NCBI GenBank assembly: GCA_016183985.1
Contig: JACPDN010000011.1
Coordinates: 124,001-188,000, forward strand
Direction of reading: 5' to 3'
DNA length: 64,000 bases
Source: Pseudomonadota bacterium
GTDB taxonomy: Bacteria; Pseudomonadota; Alphaproteobacteria; Dongiales; Dongiaceae
In this document: piece by piece, positions 53,076-61,380 of the stretch
Layout of the letters: each line of letters starts with the position of its first letter
Numbering within the stretch: the stretch's first letter is position 1
The notes under the pieces: generated by a model
Databases searched by the model: none
The model's input: only the letters and a program-made list of their open reading frames with translations
Told to the model about the DNA's origin: nothing
Translations under genes and position numbers: made by a program

Positions 53076-54275
53076 ATGAACGAAATCGATGAACTGGTGG
53101 ACTGGATCAGCAATCCGCCGATCAATCGCGGCATGGTGCCCTATGTCCTGGTGCTCAATCTGGAAGAATTCACCCGGACCAAGGAAGGTATCGAGTTCCT
53201 CAAAGCCTTTGCCGACCGGCTCGATGAATATTTCACCGGGCGCGGCTGCAGGCTTTATCGGCTGAGCCTTGCCAGCCTGGTGATGACGGTCGCCGACCAG
53301 GAGGTGCTGGTTTCCGGCATCCTCTCCGATACCAAGCTGCAGCTTCTGCGCATGATCGGCCGACAGCTGCCGGATTATTTCGGCGCGGTCGACGTCAACC
53401 GCATCACCCAGATCATCGATCTGCGGCGCGATCGGCCGCGTGCGCTCGACACGGTGAAGCGCCTGGCCGCGCAGGCGGCCAATGTCGACCAAGTTTCGCA
53501 TATGATGGATATGCTACTCCTCGAGCACATCACCAAGATCGAGAGCGCCTATCGCCAGCTGGGCGATGCGCGCTTTGCCGATCTTTTTCTGCGCAGCCAG
53601 CAGATTGCGATTCATGAAGAGGGCAAGCCGCTTCACCCCGTGATGAGCGAGTTCTTTGCCAGCATGGCGGCCTTGCGCCAGCATCTGCTGGTCGGTGTCG
53701 ACATGCGCCACAACAAGAACGTATTCAACCAGATGACCGTGACGCTCGATCGGATCATTCTCAAAGCCATCGAAGGCATCAAGCGGCCGGAGCAACGCGC
53801 CTCGCTCAACATCAATATCGAAAGTGTGTTCTCGAGCGATTTCGAGGTCTTCGAGAAACGCTCGCTGAATTCCCTGCGCCGCTTCAATTTCGAGTTCCGC
53901 ATGGGCGATATCATGCAGAACTTCAGCGAATTCCTGGCGGCGCGCGACCTTATCCAGGGTCGCGGCGGCACCGTGGCGATCGACGGCATCATCCCATCGC
54001 TGATCAACGTGATCGATCTGGCACAGCTCAATCCCAACATGGTGAAGGTCTTCTGGCAGCCCGGAATCGGCCCGGAACTGCTGCGCCGCCGTACCTATTT
54101 TGACCGGCTGCGGCAATCAGGCGTGGTTCTTGCCTTGGCCCGCGTTGATGATGAAGACGGTTACATGACCGGCCGCGATCTCGGCTTCGGCATGTTCCAG
54201 GGTTATCATATCGACAAGCTCCTGAGCACGCCGACACCGGTCCCACTCTCGGAATATCGCGGCGTCGGGAGATAG
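53076..54275 (+). CDS. Degenerate EAL-domain-like protein
   Basis: A 399-residue cytosolic protein. Residues 1-110 look like an eroded GGDEF-type alpha/beta domain (YVLVLNLEEFTRTKEG and YRLSLASLVMTVAD). The C-terminal part resembles an EAL phosphodiesterase barrel ending GRDLGFGMFQGYHIDKLL, parallel to the conserved GCDxxQGY-F end of EAL domains. The E-A/V-L-x-R motif and the DDFGTG loop are missing, so c-di-GMP hydrolysis is unlikely; it may be a c-di-GMP receptor or a protein-interaction scaffold. It stands alone between M23 and a repeat pair. Confidence 0.6.
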   Translation: MNEIDELVDWISNPPINRGMVPYVLVLNLEEFTRTKEGIEFLKAFADRLDEYFTGRGCRLYRLSLASLVMTVADQEVLVSGILSDTKLQLLRMIGRQLPDYFGAVDVNRITQIIDLRRDRPRALDTVKRLAAQAANVDQVSHMMDMLLLEHITKIESAYRQLGDARFADLFLRSQQIAIHEEGKPLHPVMSEFFASMAALRQHLLVGVDMRHNKNVFNQMTVTLDRIILKAIEGIKRPEQRASLNINIESVFSSDFEVFEKRSLNSLRRFNFEFRMGDIMQNFSEFLAARDLIQGRGGTVAIDGIIPSLINVIDLAQLNPNMVKVFWQPGIGPELLRRRTYFDRLRQSGVVLALARVDDEDGYMTGRDLGFGMFQGYHIDKLLSTPTPVPLSEYRGVGR

Positions 54276-54285
54276 GTGCTGCGCC

Positions 54286-54370
54286 AGTGGATCCCCGGGG
54301 ACTTCGCCCGGGGATGACGGCCTGAGATACGAAATAATTCGTCATGCCCGGGCTTGACCCGGGCATCCAC
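54286..54370. repeat. Pair of GTCAT...ATCCAC dispersed hairpins, opposed
   Basis: 54286-54318 (AGTGGAT, stem CCCCGGGG/CCCGGGG, GAC end) and 54341-54370 (GTCAT, stem GCCCGGG/CCCGGGC, ATCCAC) lie in opposite orientation, forming a potential cruciform between convergent genes. Confidence 0.75.
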
Positions 54371-54379
54371 TGCAGCCAG

Positions 54380-55090
54380 CTAGCCGACCATATTGGCGCT
54401 CAGCATTTCGTCAAAACGTGCCCCATCCCGGTAACCGGCAAGTCCCACCGGAAACGCAACGCCAGCCTTGAGCAACGGATCGGCGATCGGTGTCCCCACG
54501 GTCTGGCGGATCGGGATGACCCCAGCCCAGCAATCCAGCGCGTAATCGGCCTCATCATCTTTGGGCGGCCCCGAACGGCTCTTGGCCGACGCTTCCTCGA
54601 TCTCCATGGCGATGACCGTGGTGCCTTTCAGCTCTTGGGCTTCATTCGGCCGCAGGTTGGCGCGGCGTCCGGGATAGAGACGGTCGACGAAGAGGTCGAG
54701 CTGCGCCGCTTCCTCGCGCGGGTCGGTGACGAGCTTTGCCGTGCCAAAGGCCATGACGGAGCGGTAATTGATCGAATGATGGAAGCCCGAGCGCGCCAGC
54801 ACCAAGCCATCGAGATGCGTGACGGTGACACAGGCGGGCACGCCCGCTTCCTGGAAGCGCAGCATGCGCGAGGCAGCAGATCCATGCCAATAGAGCGTGC
54901 GGCCCTGGCGCCAATAGGCGGTCGGCGTGACGTATGGTTGACCATCCATGACATAGCCGACATGGGCGATGAAGGCGGCGTCAAGAATGGCGAATACGGA
55001 CGCCTCATCATACTTCCCGCGCTCATGCAGGCGTTTGACGCGGCTGCGGCCGGTCGGGTTGAAGCTGGCGCTTTCGGCTGAATCGGGCAT
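54380..55090 (-). CDS. Pyridoxamine 5'-phosphate oxidase-family flavin-binding protein
   Basis: A 236-residue split-barrel FMN-binding protein (KRLHERGKYDEASVFAILDAAFIAHVGYV, PTAYWRQGRTLYWHGSAASRM, GLVLARSGFHHSINYRSVMAFG). It is not the classical PdxH. It is divergent from a MocR/PdxR-type regulator with an inverted-repeat operator between them, the usual arrangement for MocR targets, so it may take part in B6 or amine metabolism. Confidence 0.83.
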   Translation of the reverse strand: MPDSAESASFNPTGRSRVKRLHERGKYDEASVFAILDAAFIAHVGYVMDGQPYVTPTAYWRQGRTLYWHGSAASRMLRFQEAGVPACVTVTHLDGLVLARSGFHHSINYRSVMAFGTAKLVTDPREEAAQLDLFVDRLYPGRRANLRPNEAQELKGTTVIAMEIEEASAKSRSGPPKDDEADYALDCWAGVIPIRQTVGTPIADPLLKAGVAFPVGLAGYRDGARFDEMLSANMVG

Positions 55091-55139
55091 GGCGGATGGC
55101 TCGGCTTTTGCTGTCTGTCGATGCGCTCAGCATCTCTCT

Positions 55140-55192
55140 AAAAGCGGTTCTATCTAAAGATCCAAAATGCCATAATATTTAGAACCACTTTT
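55140..55192. promoter_or_regulatory. MocR-type operator: 13-bp inverted repeat
   Basis: AAAAGCGGTTCTA (55140-55152) and TAGAACCACTTTT (55180-55192) match at 12 of 13 positions as an inverted repeat, with centres 40 bp apart (about four DNA turns). It lies in the divergent gap 11 bp before the MocR gene, with a CATAAT -10-like box inside. Paired sites suit a dimeric GntR-headed MocR regulator. Confidence 0.65.
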
Positions 55193-55203
55193 GGAGACCC
55201 TTC

Positions 55204-56706
55204 ATGGCGCGTACTGCCGGCCTCGGTTCGCTGCTCGATGTCACCCTGGATGAAAACTCCGAGGAGCCTCTTTTTCGGCAACTTTACAATGAGTTACGTC
55301 AAGCGATCTTGACCGGCCGCCTGCATCCCGGCGATCGCCTGCCCGCCAGCCGGTCCCTGGCAGGCGAACTCGCAATTTCCCGCAACACCGTGCTGGGGGC
55401 CTTCGAACAATTGCTCAGCGAAGGCTATCTGGTGATGCGTGGCGGTTCAGGCACTTATGTCGCGGGCGACTTGCCAGACCTGACGCCCGAACGCATGGCA
55501 CCGCGCGGCAGCACAGCAGCCGCCCCCGAACTGGCGAAGCGAAGCACGATCCTGCTGGCACCGCGCACGCGGGGACCGACGCCGACCGGCGCGCTTGCCC
55601 CCTGCTTCATGCCCGGTTTCATCGACAGCACGTCCTTTCCCTTCACCTTATGGTCGCGATCGCTGGCCAAGAGCTGGCGGCACCCGTCGCGCCAGATCGT
55701 CGAGGGCGGTGATCCCGGGGGCTATCCGCCCTTGCGCACCGCCATCGCCGATTATCTGCGGCAGGCGCGCGGCATCGATTGCTCGGCTGACGATGTGCTG
55801 ATTGTCAGCGGCATCCGGCAAGCCGTCGACCTCACCTGCCGCCTGCTGCTTGATCCCGGCGACAAGGTCTGGGTGGAGCGACCCGGCTTTCCCGGCATCG
55901 GGGCCGCCATCGCGGCTTCGGGCGGCAAGCTCGCTCACGTGACCGTCGATGAAGAAGGTCTCGATGTGGCCGAAGGGCTCCGGCACGCGCCGAAAGCGCG
56001 CCTCGCCTGTGTCGCTCCCTCGCATCAATATCCGCTGGGGGTCGTCATGTCGCTGCAGCGGCGCCTTGCTCTGCTCGCCTGGGCGCGCGAGGCCAAGGCC
56101 TGGGTGTTGGAAGACGATTACGACAGCGAGTTCCGTTATGCCGGGAGGCCGCTTGCCGCCTTGCGCAGCCTCGATGAGGACGGGCGCGTCATCTATGTGG
56201 GTACACTCTCGAAACTGCTTTTTCCGTCCTTGCGTGTCGGCTATCTCGTAGCGCCGCGATCCCTCGCCGCGGCCTTCCGTAGCGCCCGCGCCGTGGTCGA
56301 CGATCAGCCGGCCATGGCGACCCAACCGGCTTTGGCGGAATTTTTCACCAGCGGCCATCTCGCCGCCCATGTCCGGCGCATGCGCCAGCATTATGCGCGG
56401 CGACAGCAATTGCTGGTGGAGGCGGCCGTTCGGTATTTCGGTGGCAAGATCTCCCTGCGCCCCGACGATGCCGGCCTGCATCTGGTCGGGCAATTGACCG
56501 ATCCGGCCCTGGCGCGCCTGGGCGACGCCAAGGTCGCCGAAAAAATCGCCGCAGCAGGCGTGACGGTGTCGCCCCTCTCCGCCTATGATGCGGGCGAGAC
56601 TGGAACGCGGCCGATCCGGCAGGGTTTGATGTTCGGCTATGCCGCCGTGCCGGATACGAAATTTCAACCGGGCGCACGCGCCATCGCTGCGGCCTTGAAG
56701 CTCTAG
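55204..56706 (+). CDS. MocR/GabR-type PLP-dependent transcriptional regulator
   Basis: A 500-residue fusion. Residues 1-90 are a GntR winged helix (LFRQLYNELRQAILTGRLHPGDRLPASRSLA ... ISRNTVLGAFEQLLSEGYL). The remainder is a fold-type I aminotransferase-like domain with the PLP lysine in VGTLSKLLFPSLRVGY. These proteins sense PLP, GABA or taurine. It probably controls the divergent PNPOx-family gene; identity with PdxR rather than GabR or TauR is undecided. Confidence 0.9.
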   Translation: MARTAGLGSLLDVTLDENSEEPLFRQLYNELRQAILTGRLHPGDRLPASRSLAGELAISRNTVLGAFEQLLSEGYLVMRGGSGTYVAGDLPDLTPERMAPRGSTAAAPELAKRSTILLAPRTRGPTPTGALAPCFMPGFIDSTSFPFTLWSRSLAKSWRHPSRQIVEGGDPGGYPPLRTAIADYLRQARGIDCSADDVLIVSGIRQAVDLTCRLLLDPGDKVWVERPGFPGIGAAIAASGGKLAHVTVDEEGLDVAEGLRHAPKARLACVAPSHQYPLGVVMSLQRRLALLAWAREAKAWVLEDDYDSEFRYAGRPLAALRSLDEDGRVIYVGTLSKLLFPSLRVGYLVAPRSLAAAFRSARAVVDDQPAMATQPALAEFFTSGHLAAHVRRMRQHYARRQQLLVEAAVRYFGGKISLRPDDAGLHLVGQLTDPALARLGDAKVAEKIAAAGVTVSPLSAYDAGETGTRPIRQGLMFGYAAVPDTKFQPGARAIAAALKL

Positions 56707-56722
56707 AAGGGTGACGAACACG

Positions 56723-57562
56723 ATGGTTGTGAAAAGACTGGCTCTCAGCTTGGCTCTCCTGCTGCCGCTGGCCGGCTGTTTCGGTTCCGGCGAACCGACG
56801 GCAGCACCGCAGCCGGTTACAGCCGCTGCGCCTGCAGAAACAACGCCCGTCGAACCGGCTCCCGCCCAGACGACCCATGCAACGGCGGCCATCGCCACCA
56901 CCCCACAGAAGCCCGCCGATTGGGGGGCACTCTTCATCGCCGGCGACAATTCGATCAAGGCCTTCGACAACGCCACGCGCCGCTTCTATGCGATCATCGA
57001 AAGGAAGCCTGGCGTCACCCTGCGCCGCCTCACCTCAGACCCCAGCATCGCGCCCTCGCATGAGGATGTCGCCGATGTCGACACGATCGATTCGGCGCTC
57101 AGCTATGTGACCAAGAATGAGCGCGAGAAATGCCTTGTCTTCATGACCTCGCATGGCACCAAGGACGGCTTCTATCTCGCCCAAGCCAGCGGCACCGGCG
57201 GCCTCTTGCCGCCACGCGTCCTCGATCAATGGCTCGACAATCACTGCGGCGCGCGCCCCACGGTGGTAATCGTTTCGGCCTGCTATAGCGGCATCTTTTT
57301 GAAAGAAGGCATGGAGCGACCGAACCGCATCATCCTCACCGCGGCACGCGCGGATCGCCCCTCTTTCGGCTGCGGCGCGGGTGAGGTCTATACCTATTAT
57401 GACAAGTGCCTGCTGGATTCCTGGACCTGGGTCTATACCTGGGCCGAGCTCTACGACCGCACGAAGGCTTGCGTGGCCGAGCGGGAAGCGGCACTGGGCG
57501 CCAACCCGTCTGAGCCCCAGGCCTTCTTCGGCGCCGATGTCGCCAATCTCGAAATGCCGTAA
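56723..57562 (+). CDS. C13 (legumain-type) cysteine peptidase lipoprotein
   Basis: A 279-residue protein with a lipobox LAGC (Cys19), a Pro/Ala/Thr-rich linker of about 45 residues, and a caspase-like C13 domain. The catalytic pair is His144 in MTSHGTKDGF and Cys187 in VSACYSGIF. Eukaryotic relatives are legumain and the GPI transamidase subunit; bacterial members are surface or periplasmic with mostly unknown targets. ATG 56723 gives the best signal peptide; GTG 56711 is an in-frame alternative. Both residues are intact, so activity is expected. Confidence 0.83.
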   Translation: MVVKRLALSLALLLPLAGCFGSGEPTAAPQPVTAAAPAETTPVEPAPAQTTHATAAIATTPQKPADWGALFIAGDNSIKAFDNATRRFYAIIERKPGVTLRRLTSDPSIAPSHEDVADVDTIDSALSYVTKNEREKCLVFMTSHGTKDGFYLAQASGTGGLLPPRVLDQWLDNHCGARPTVVIVSACYSGIFLKEGMERPNRIILTAARADRPSFGCGAGEVYTYYDKCLLDSWTWVYTWAELYDRTKACVAEREAALGANPSEPQAFFGADVANLEMP

Positions 57563-57735
57563 CGGCAAGGGCGACCTGCGCCAAGGTCACCACGCCCTGC
57601 GCTTTTCCCGCTTTCAATCGGCGGAACTATCTCTACATGGGTGGCATCGCTGTAGATTTAAGGAAGTCGTCACCATGTATATCTCAGCGGCGGTCATCGG
57701 GATGACGAGATAATATTGTCAGCACTTTCATGACT

Positions 57736-57765
57736 GTCATGCCCGGGCTTGACCTGGGCATCCAC
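57736..57765. repeat. GTCAT...ATCCAC dispersed hairpin
   Basis: Stem core GCCCGGG/CCTGGGC, with a single mismatch-type change, between GTCAT and ATCCAC. The rest of the 218-bp gap (57563-57780) holds no credible gene; a 12-codon ORF at 57675 follows AAGGAAG but is not supported. Confidence 0.7.
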
Positions 57766-57780
57766 GCTCGCCAGCTACGC

Positions 57781-58257
57781 TCACGCCCGTTCAATCCGGC
57801 ACTGGAAGCAGTTGTTGTAAGCCGAGCGCGCGTGGATATAGGCCACGTCGTCGCGCGCCAGGATCCCCGAGGCAATTGCCGCCAGATCCTGCGGCGTCAC
57901 CAGTGAGCCGGTGCCGTAGACGATGCGATCCTGCGCGTTATAACCTTTGATCAGAATCAGCTTGCGTGCGGCAAGCACCGGCGGCAGATCGGCAATTTCG
58001 GGATAGCGCGGACACGCATCGGCATGAAGAAAGATCGGTCCGCTTTCTGCATAGGGCTGGGCGGACGGGAATGGGCGGTGATGCAGGATGAGATAGGCCT
58101 CACCGGCAGCGACATCCTGCTGGCAATGCCGGCAAGGAACACCGTCACCATCCGAGATATGCCGTTCCGGCACCTGGCCATTGGCGTCGGGCCCGCCGGC
58201 CTGCAGCGCCTGGACGGTCGCCGTCGGCATGGACACGAATTTGATACTTGCAGTCAT
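57781..58257 (-). CDS. DUF1203 family protein
   Basis: A 158-residue protein with the DUF1203 pattern: a PCRHCQQDVAAGEAYLILHHRPF segment, PYAESGPIFLHADAC, and a C-terminal CFQCRIERA-type end. Cysteine spacing (PCRHC and FQC) may bind metal, though classical members have fewer Cys. ATG 58257 is chosen over the upstream in-frame start. The function is unknown. It is divergent from an AraC regulator. Confidence 0.8.
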   Translation of the reverse strand: MTASIKFVSMPTATVQALQAGGPDANGQVPERHISDGDGVPCRHCQQDVAAGEAYLILHHRPFPSAQPYAESGPIFLHADACPRYPEIADLPPVLAARKLILIKGYNAQDRIVYGTGSLVTPQDLAAIASGILARDDVAYIHARSAYNNCFQCRIERA

Positions 58258-58422
58258 GATTTGGCTCCAGATCATGGGATAGTGAATGACTTGGCCCGAT
58301 CATGGCTGAGGCGGCCCGGGGCGAGCTATCCGGGGCTTGCGCTTTCCCCAAAAGAGCAAGATCGATCAAACGAAGGCGCGGCTACCTTGGCATAACGGCA
58401 GAAGGCCAATGTGAGAGTGACA

Positions 58423-59256
58423 ATGAAGCCTGTCGACAAGGCCCTTTGGTATATCGAAAGCCATTTCCGTGATGACATCAGCCTTGATGACATCGCCAAG
58501 AATGGCGGCGTGTCCCGTTTCCATCTGTCGCGCGCCTTCGCGGCAGCGACGGACCATTCGGTGATCGGCTATTTGCGCGGTCGCCGCTTGACGGAAGCCG
58601 GGCGGCGCCTGGCGCAAGGTGCGCCCGATATTCTCGATGTGGCGTTGGAAGCCGGCTACAACTCGCACGAGGCCTTCACGCGCGCGTTTCGCGATCTCTT
58701 CGGTGTGACCCCGGAGCAGGTGCGAGCGCGCGGTTCCCTCGACGAGCTTATATGCGTGGAGCCCATCCGCATGGACGAGATCAAGACCATCACCCTCAAA
58801 GAACCGCGTTTCGAAGAAAAATCGGCACGCCTCTTCGCCGGCCTCAACGACAAGTTCAACAACAAGAACCCGGCCGGCATCCCCGCTTTGTGGCAGCGCT
58901 TCAACAGCTATTGGGAAGCGATCCCGCATATGGTGCCGGGCGCCGCCTATGGCATCTGCCACACCTATGACGACAACGGGAATTTCGATTACATCGCCGG
59001 TGTCGAGGTGACCGAGTTCACCGATGTGCCATCAGAAATGTTCCGCCTGCGCGTGCCGGCGCAGCGTTATGCCGTCTTTAATCATGACGGCCATGTCTCG
59101 GATATCCGCAGCGTCTGCCACACGATCTGGAACAAATGGCTGCCGGAATCCGGCTTCAAGGTCGCCGACACGCCGGCGCAGGAGCGCTATCATGCGCGCT
59201 TCGATCCGCGCACGGGCCATGGCGGTTTTGAAATCTGGCTGCCGATCAAGGAGTGA
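58423..59256 (+). CDS. AraC family regulator with GyrI-like sensor domain
   Basis: A 277-residue protein. An N-terminal AraC double helix-turn-helix (ALWYIESHFRDDISLDDIAK to GVTPEQVRARG, residues 5-105) is followed by a GyrI/Rob-type ligand-binding domain with YGICHTYDDNGNFDYIAGVEV. Such proteins sense drugs or hydrophobic compounds. ATG 58423 fits better than the GTG at 58411. Its stop overlaps the GTG that opens the next frame, so the serine hydrolase downstream is probably in the same transcript. Confidence 0.88.
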   Translation: MKPVDKALWYIESHFRDDISLDDIAKNGGVSRFHLSRAFAAATDHSVIGYLRGRRLTEAGRRLAQGAPDILDVALEAGYNSHEAFTRAFRDLFGVTPEQVRARGSLDELICVEPIRMDEIKTITLKEPRFEEKSARLFAGLNDKFNNKNPAGIPALWQRFNSYWEAIPHMVPGAAYGICHTYDDNGNFDYIAGVEVTEFTDVPSEMFRLRVPAQRYAVFNHDGHVSDIRSVCHTIWNKWLPESGFKVADTPAQERYHARFDPRTGHGGFEIWLPIKE

Positions 59257-59264
59257 GACCTGCG

Positions 59265-60305
59265 ATGCCGTTCGATTGGAACACAGGCTGGCCGGAGGAT
59301 CACGGCTTCAATGCCGGCTTTGTCGGCAAGCTGGACGCAGCGATTGCCGGCGGCGCGCTTCACGGCATGCACGGACTTATCATCATTGCCGACGGCAAGC
59401 TGGTGCTCGAACGCTATGTCGCCGGCGAGGACGAAAGCTGGGGCCGGCCATTGGGCCGCGTGAATTTTGCGCCGGATACACTCCATGACCTGCGCTCGGT
59501 CAGCAAATCCATTGTCGGCCTGCTCTATGGCATCGCACTGAAATCGGGTCAGGTGCCGTTCCCGGACGCTTCACTGATCGCACAGTTTCCGGATTACCCC
59601 GACCTCGCCCACGATCCGCAACTCGCCAAGCGCAAGATCTTCCACGTCCTCACCATGACCTTGGGCCAGGAATGGAATGAGGATCTGCCCTATACCGATC
59701 CCGCCAATAGCGAGATCGCGATGGAAATGGCGCCCGACCGCTATCGCTTCATTCTGGAACGGCCGGCATTGCTGGAACCTGGCACAAGCTGGACCTATAC
59801 CGGCGGGGCTTCGGCCTTGCTGGGGAGATTCATCGAGAAGGGCAGCGGCCTGTCCCTCCTCGACTTTGCACATAAGCATCTCTTTGCACCACTCGGCATC
59901 AAGGCCGTGGAATGGATCTCCGGTGCCGACGGCACCTATTCCGCCGCGTCAGGTTTGCGTTTGCGGCCACGCGATCTTGCCAAGATCGGTCACTGCGTCT
60001 TGCAGAATGGCGTTTGGAACGGCCGCGAGATCATCCCCGCAGATTGGCTAAAGGAAGCCTTCACGCCACGCATCGCCTGCTTCGACGATGTCGCGTACGG
60101 CTATCAATGGTATCTGCGCGCATCGACCGACGGCAATGGCCCCCGCCGCTTCGCCATGGGCAATGGCGGCCAGCGCTTGATCCTGATCCCGGAACGCAAA
60201 CTGTCGATCGCCATCATGTGTGGGCAGTATAACCAGCCCGACCAATGGAGAGCACCGGCAACGGTCATGCTGGAGCATGTACTGCCAGGGTTGGTGGCCA
60301 TGTGA
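59265..60305 (+). CDS. Serine hydrolase, class C beta-lactamase-like
   Basis: A 346-residue penicillin-binding-fold hydrolase with S78-V-S-K81 as nucleophile and base, the YTGGASALLG segment as likely second motif (Tyr), and the GNGGQRLILIPE block near the C-terminus. No signal peptide is visible, so it is probably cytosolic and more likely an esterase than a beta-lactamase. ATG 59265 has AAGGAG about ten bases upstream. It follows the AraC regulator by 8 bp. Confidence 0.85.
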   Translation: MPFDWNTGWPEDHGFNAGFVGKLDAAIAGGALHGMHGLIIIADGKLVLERYVAGEDESWGRPLGRVNFAPDTLHDLRSVSKSIVGLLYGIALKSGQVPFPDASLIAQFPDYPDLAHDPQLAKRKIFHVLTMTLGQEWNEDLPYTDPANSEIAMEMAPDRYRFILERPALLEPGTSWTYTGGASALLGRFIEKGSGLSLLDFAHKHLFAPLGIKAVEWISGADGTYSAASGLRLRPRDLAKIGHCVLQNGVWNGREIIPADWLKEAFTPRIACFDDVAYGYQWYLRASTDGNGPRRFAMGNGGQRLILIPERKLSIAIMCGQYNQPDQWRAPATVMLEHVLPGLVAM

Positions 60306-60308
60306 CCC

Positions 60309-60332
60309 GTCATGGTCGGCGCAAGCCGACCA
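60309..60332. repeat. Partial GTCAT hairpin
   Basis: GTCAT-GGTCGGC-GCAA-GCCGACC: the stem is intact, but the ATCCAC flank is replaced. It lies just after the serine hydrolase stop. Confidence 0.5.
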
Positions 60333-60386
60333 ACGGTGAGGGCGTAAGGGGTCGGGCGCAAGGGGTCAGAGGGCGATTTTAGATGG

Positions 60387-61103
60387 TCATAGCAGCTTTG
60401 CCTGTCGCTGATCGTCTGGCACGTTGCGCGGGCGGCCGGCGGGGAGCGGATCTGCACGGCGGCCGGCTATGCGCGCGATCTTTGCCTTGAACTTATCGCT
60501 ACCCAAGGCCCAGCCACCCTGCGTGGCATGGCGCAAAGCCGCCACCGTTTCACCCGGCAAGGCGGCGCGGAACAGCGCACGATAGGCCCTGGTACGCGCA
60601 GCGGTCTCCGCACCCAGCCCGAGATAAAGTGGATGGTCACTGAGCAGCGCATCGGACTCGCCGTCCCCATGCGCGCCATAGCTCGACCAGGGATAGTCGC
60701 CAGGGCGCCGCGTCATGCGCGCGCGCACCGGGTTGAGTTCGATGTAGCGCTGGCAGGCCAGCAGATAGCTATCGGCCTCGATCGGCGCGGCGCGATAGCG
60801 CCCCTCCCACAACGTGCCAGTGCGGCAGTAGGCGCGGTTGACATGCCCGACATAGCGCCGCCCTAGGCTCTGCATCATGCGCGGCAGGCCATCGGCATCC
60901 GACGGGCTGAGCAGCAAGTGGACATGATTGGTCATCAACACATAGGCATGGATGCGCACCGCATTTGCCACCGCCGCCTCGCCCAGCCAGCCGAGATAGA
61001 GCTGATATCCCTCGTCATCGAAGAAGATCGGTTCCCGATTGTTGCCCCGCTGAATGACATGCAACGGCACGCCCTTCAGAAAATACCGACCCAATCTCGC
61101 CAT
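60387..61103 (-). CDS. REP-associated tyrosine transposase (RAYT, Y1 family)
   Basis: A 238-residue HUH-superfamily enzyme: H60-V-H62 in TNHVHLLL is the metal site and Tyr120 in RYIELNPVRA the nucleophile, with IQRGNNREPIFF near the N-terminus. All catalytic residues are present and length is full, so it appears intact. RAYTs mobilise or maintain REP/REPIN sequences; an array of REP-like units starts 54 bp upstream of its start codon (61157-61283) and more lie up to 63.6 kb. A decayed second copy is at 62154-62303. Confidence 0.9.
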   Translation of the reverse strand: MARLGRYFLKGVPLHVIQRGNNREPIFFDDEGYQLYLGWLGEAAVANAVRIHAYVLMTNHVHLLLSPSDADGLPRMMQSLGRRYVGHVNRAYCRTGTLWEGRYRAAPIEADSYLLACQRYIELNPVRARMTRRPGDYPWSSYGAHGDGESDALLSDHPLYLGLGAETAARTRAYRALFRAALPGETVAALRHATQGGWALGSDKFKAKIARIAGRRADPLPAGRPRNVPDDQRQAKLL

Positions 61104-61156
61104 CCTCCGCTCCCGATCGATTTCACATCACTCATCAGGCAAGTCCAACATCGGAT

Positions 61157-61283
61157 AATCTCACTCTGACCCCGATTCTTCCTACTGACCCCGATTCTTC
61201 CTACCCCGATTCTTCCTCTATCCTGACCCCGATTCTTCCTCTCACTCTGACCCCGATTCTTCCTCTGACCCCGATTCTTCCCC
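61157..61283. repeat. Cluster of six REP-like units next to RAYT
   Basis: CTGACCCCGATTCTTCC or its truncated form occurs six times (near 61167, 61185, 61203, 61223, 61247 and 61265), twice preceded by CTCACT. Spacing is irregular, so it is not a CRISPR. The remaining 61284-61380 stretch has no gene. Confidence 0.85.
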
Positions 61284-61380
61284 CGTCGTAAAGGCCATTG
61301 CCAACCTTAACGCCATCCACCATGTCTCCGAGCTTGTCTAGCCACTTACCCAGCGTTTCGAGCGTGCTCATGATGCCCTC

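Noticed and set aside
57675-57713. 12-codon ORF with AAGGAAG upstream
   Set aside because: Too short, no conservation evidence, and located in a repeat-containing gap.
61157-61283. Repeat cluster as a possible CRISPR array
   Set aside because: Units are short, truncated and irregularly spaced with no unique spacers of constant length; they match REP units elsewhere and adjoin a RAYT.
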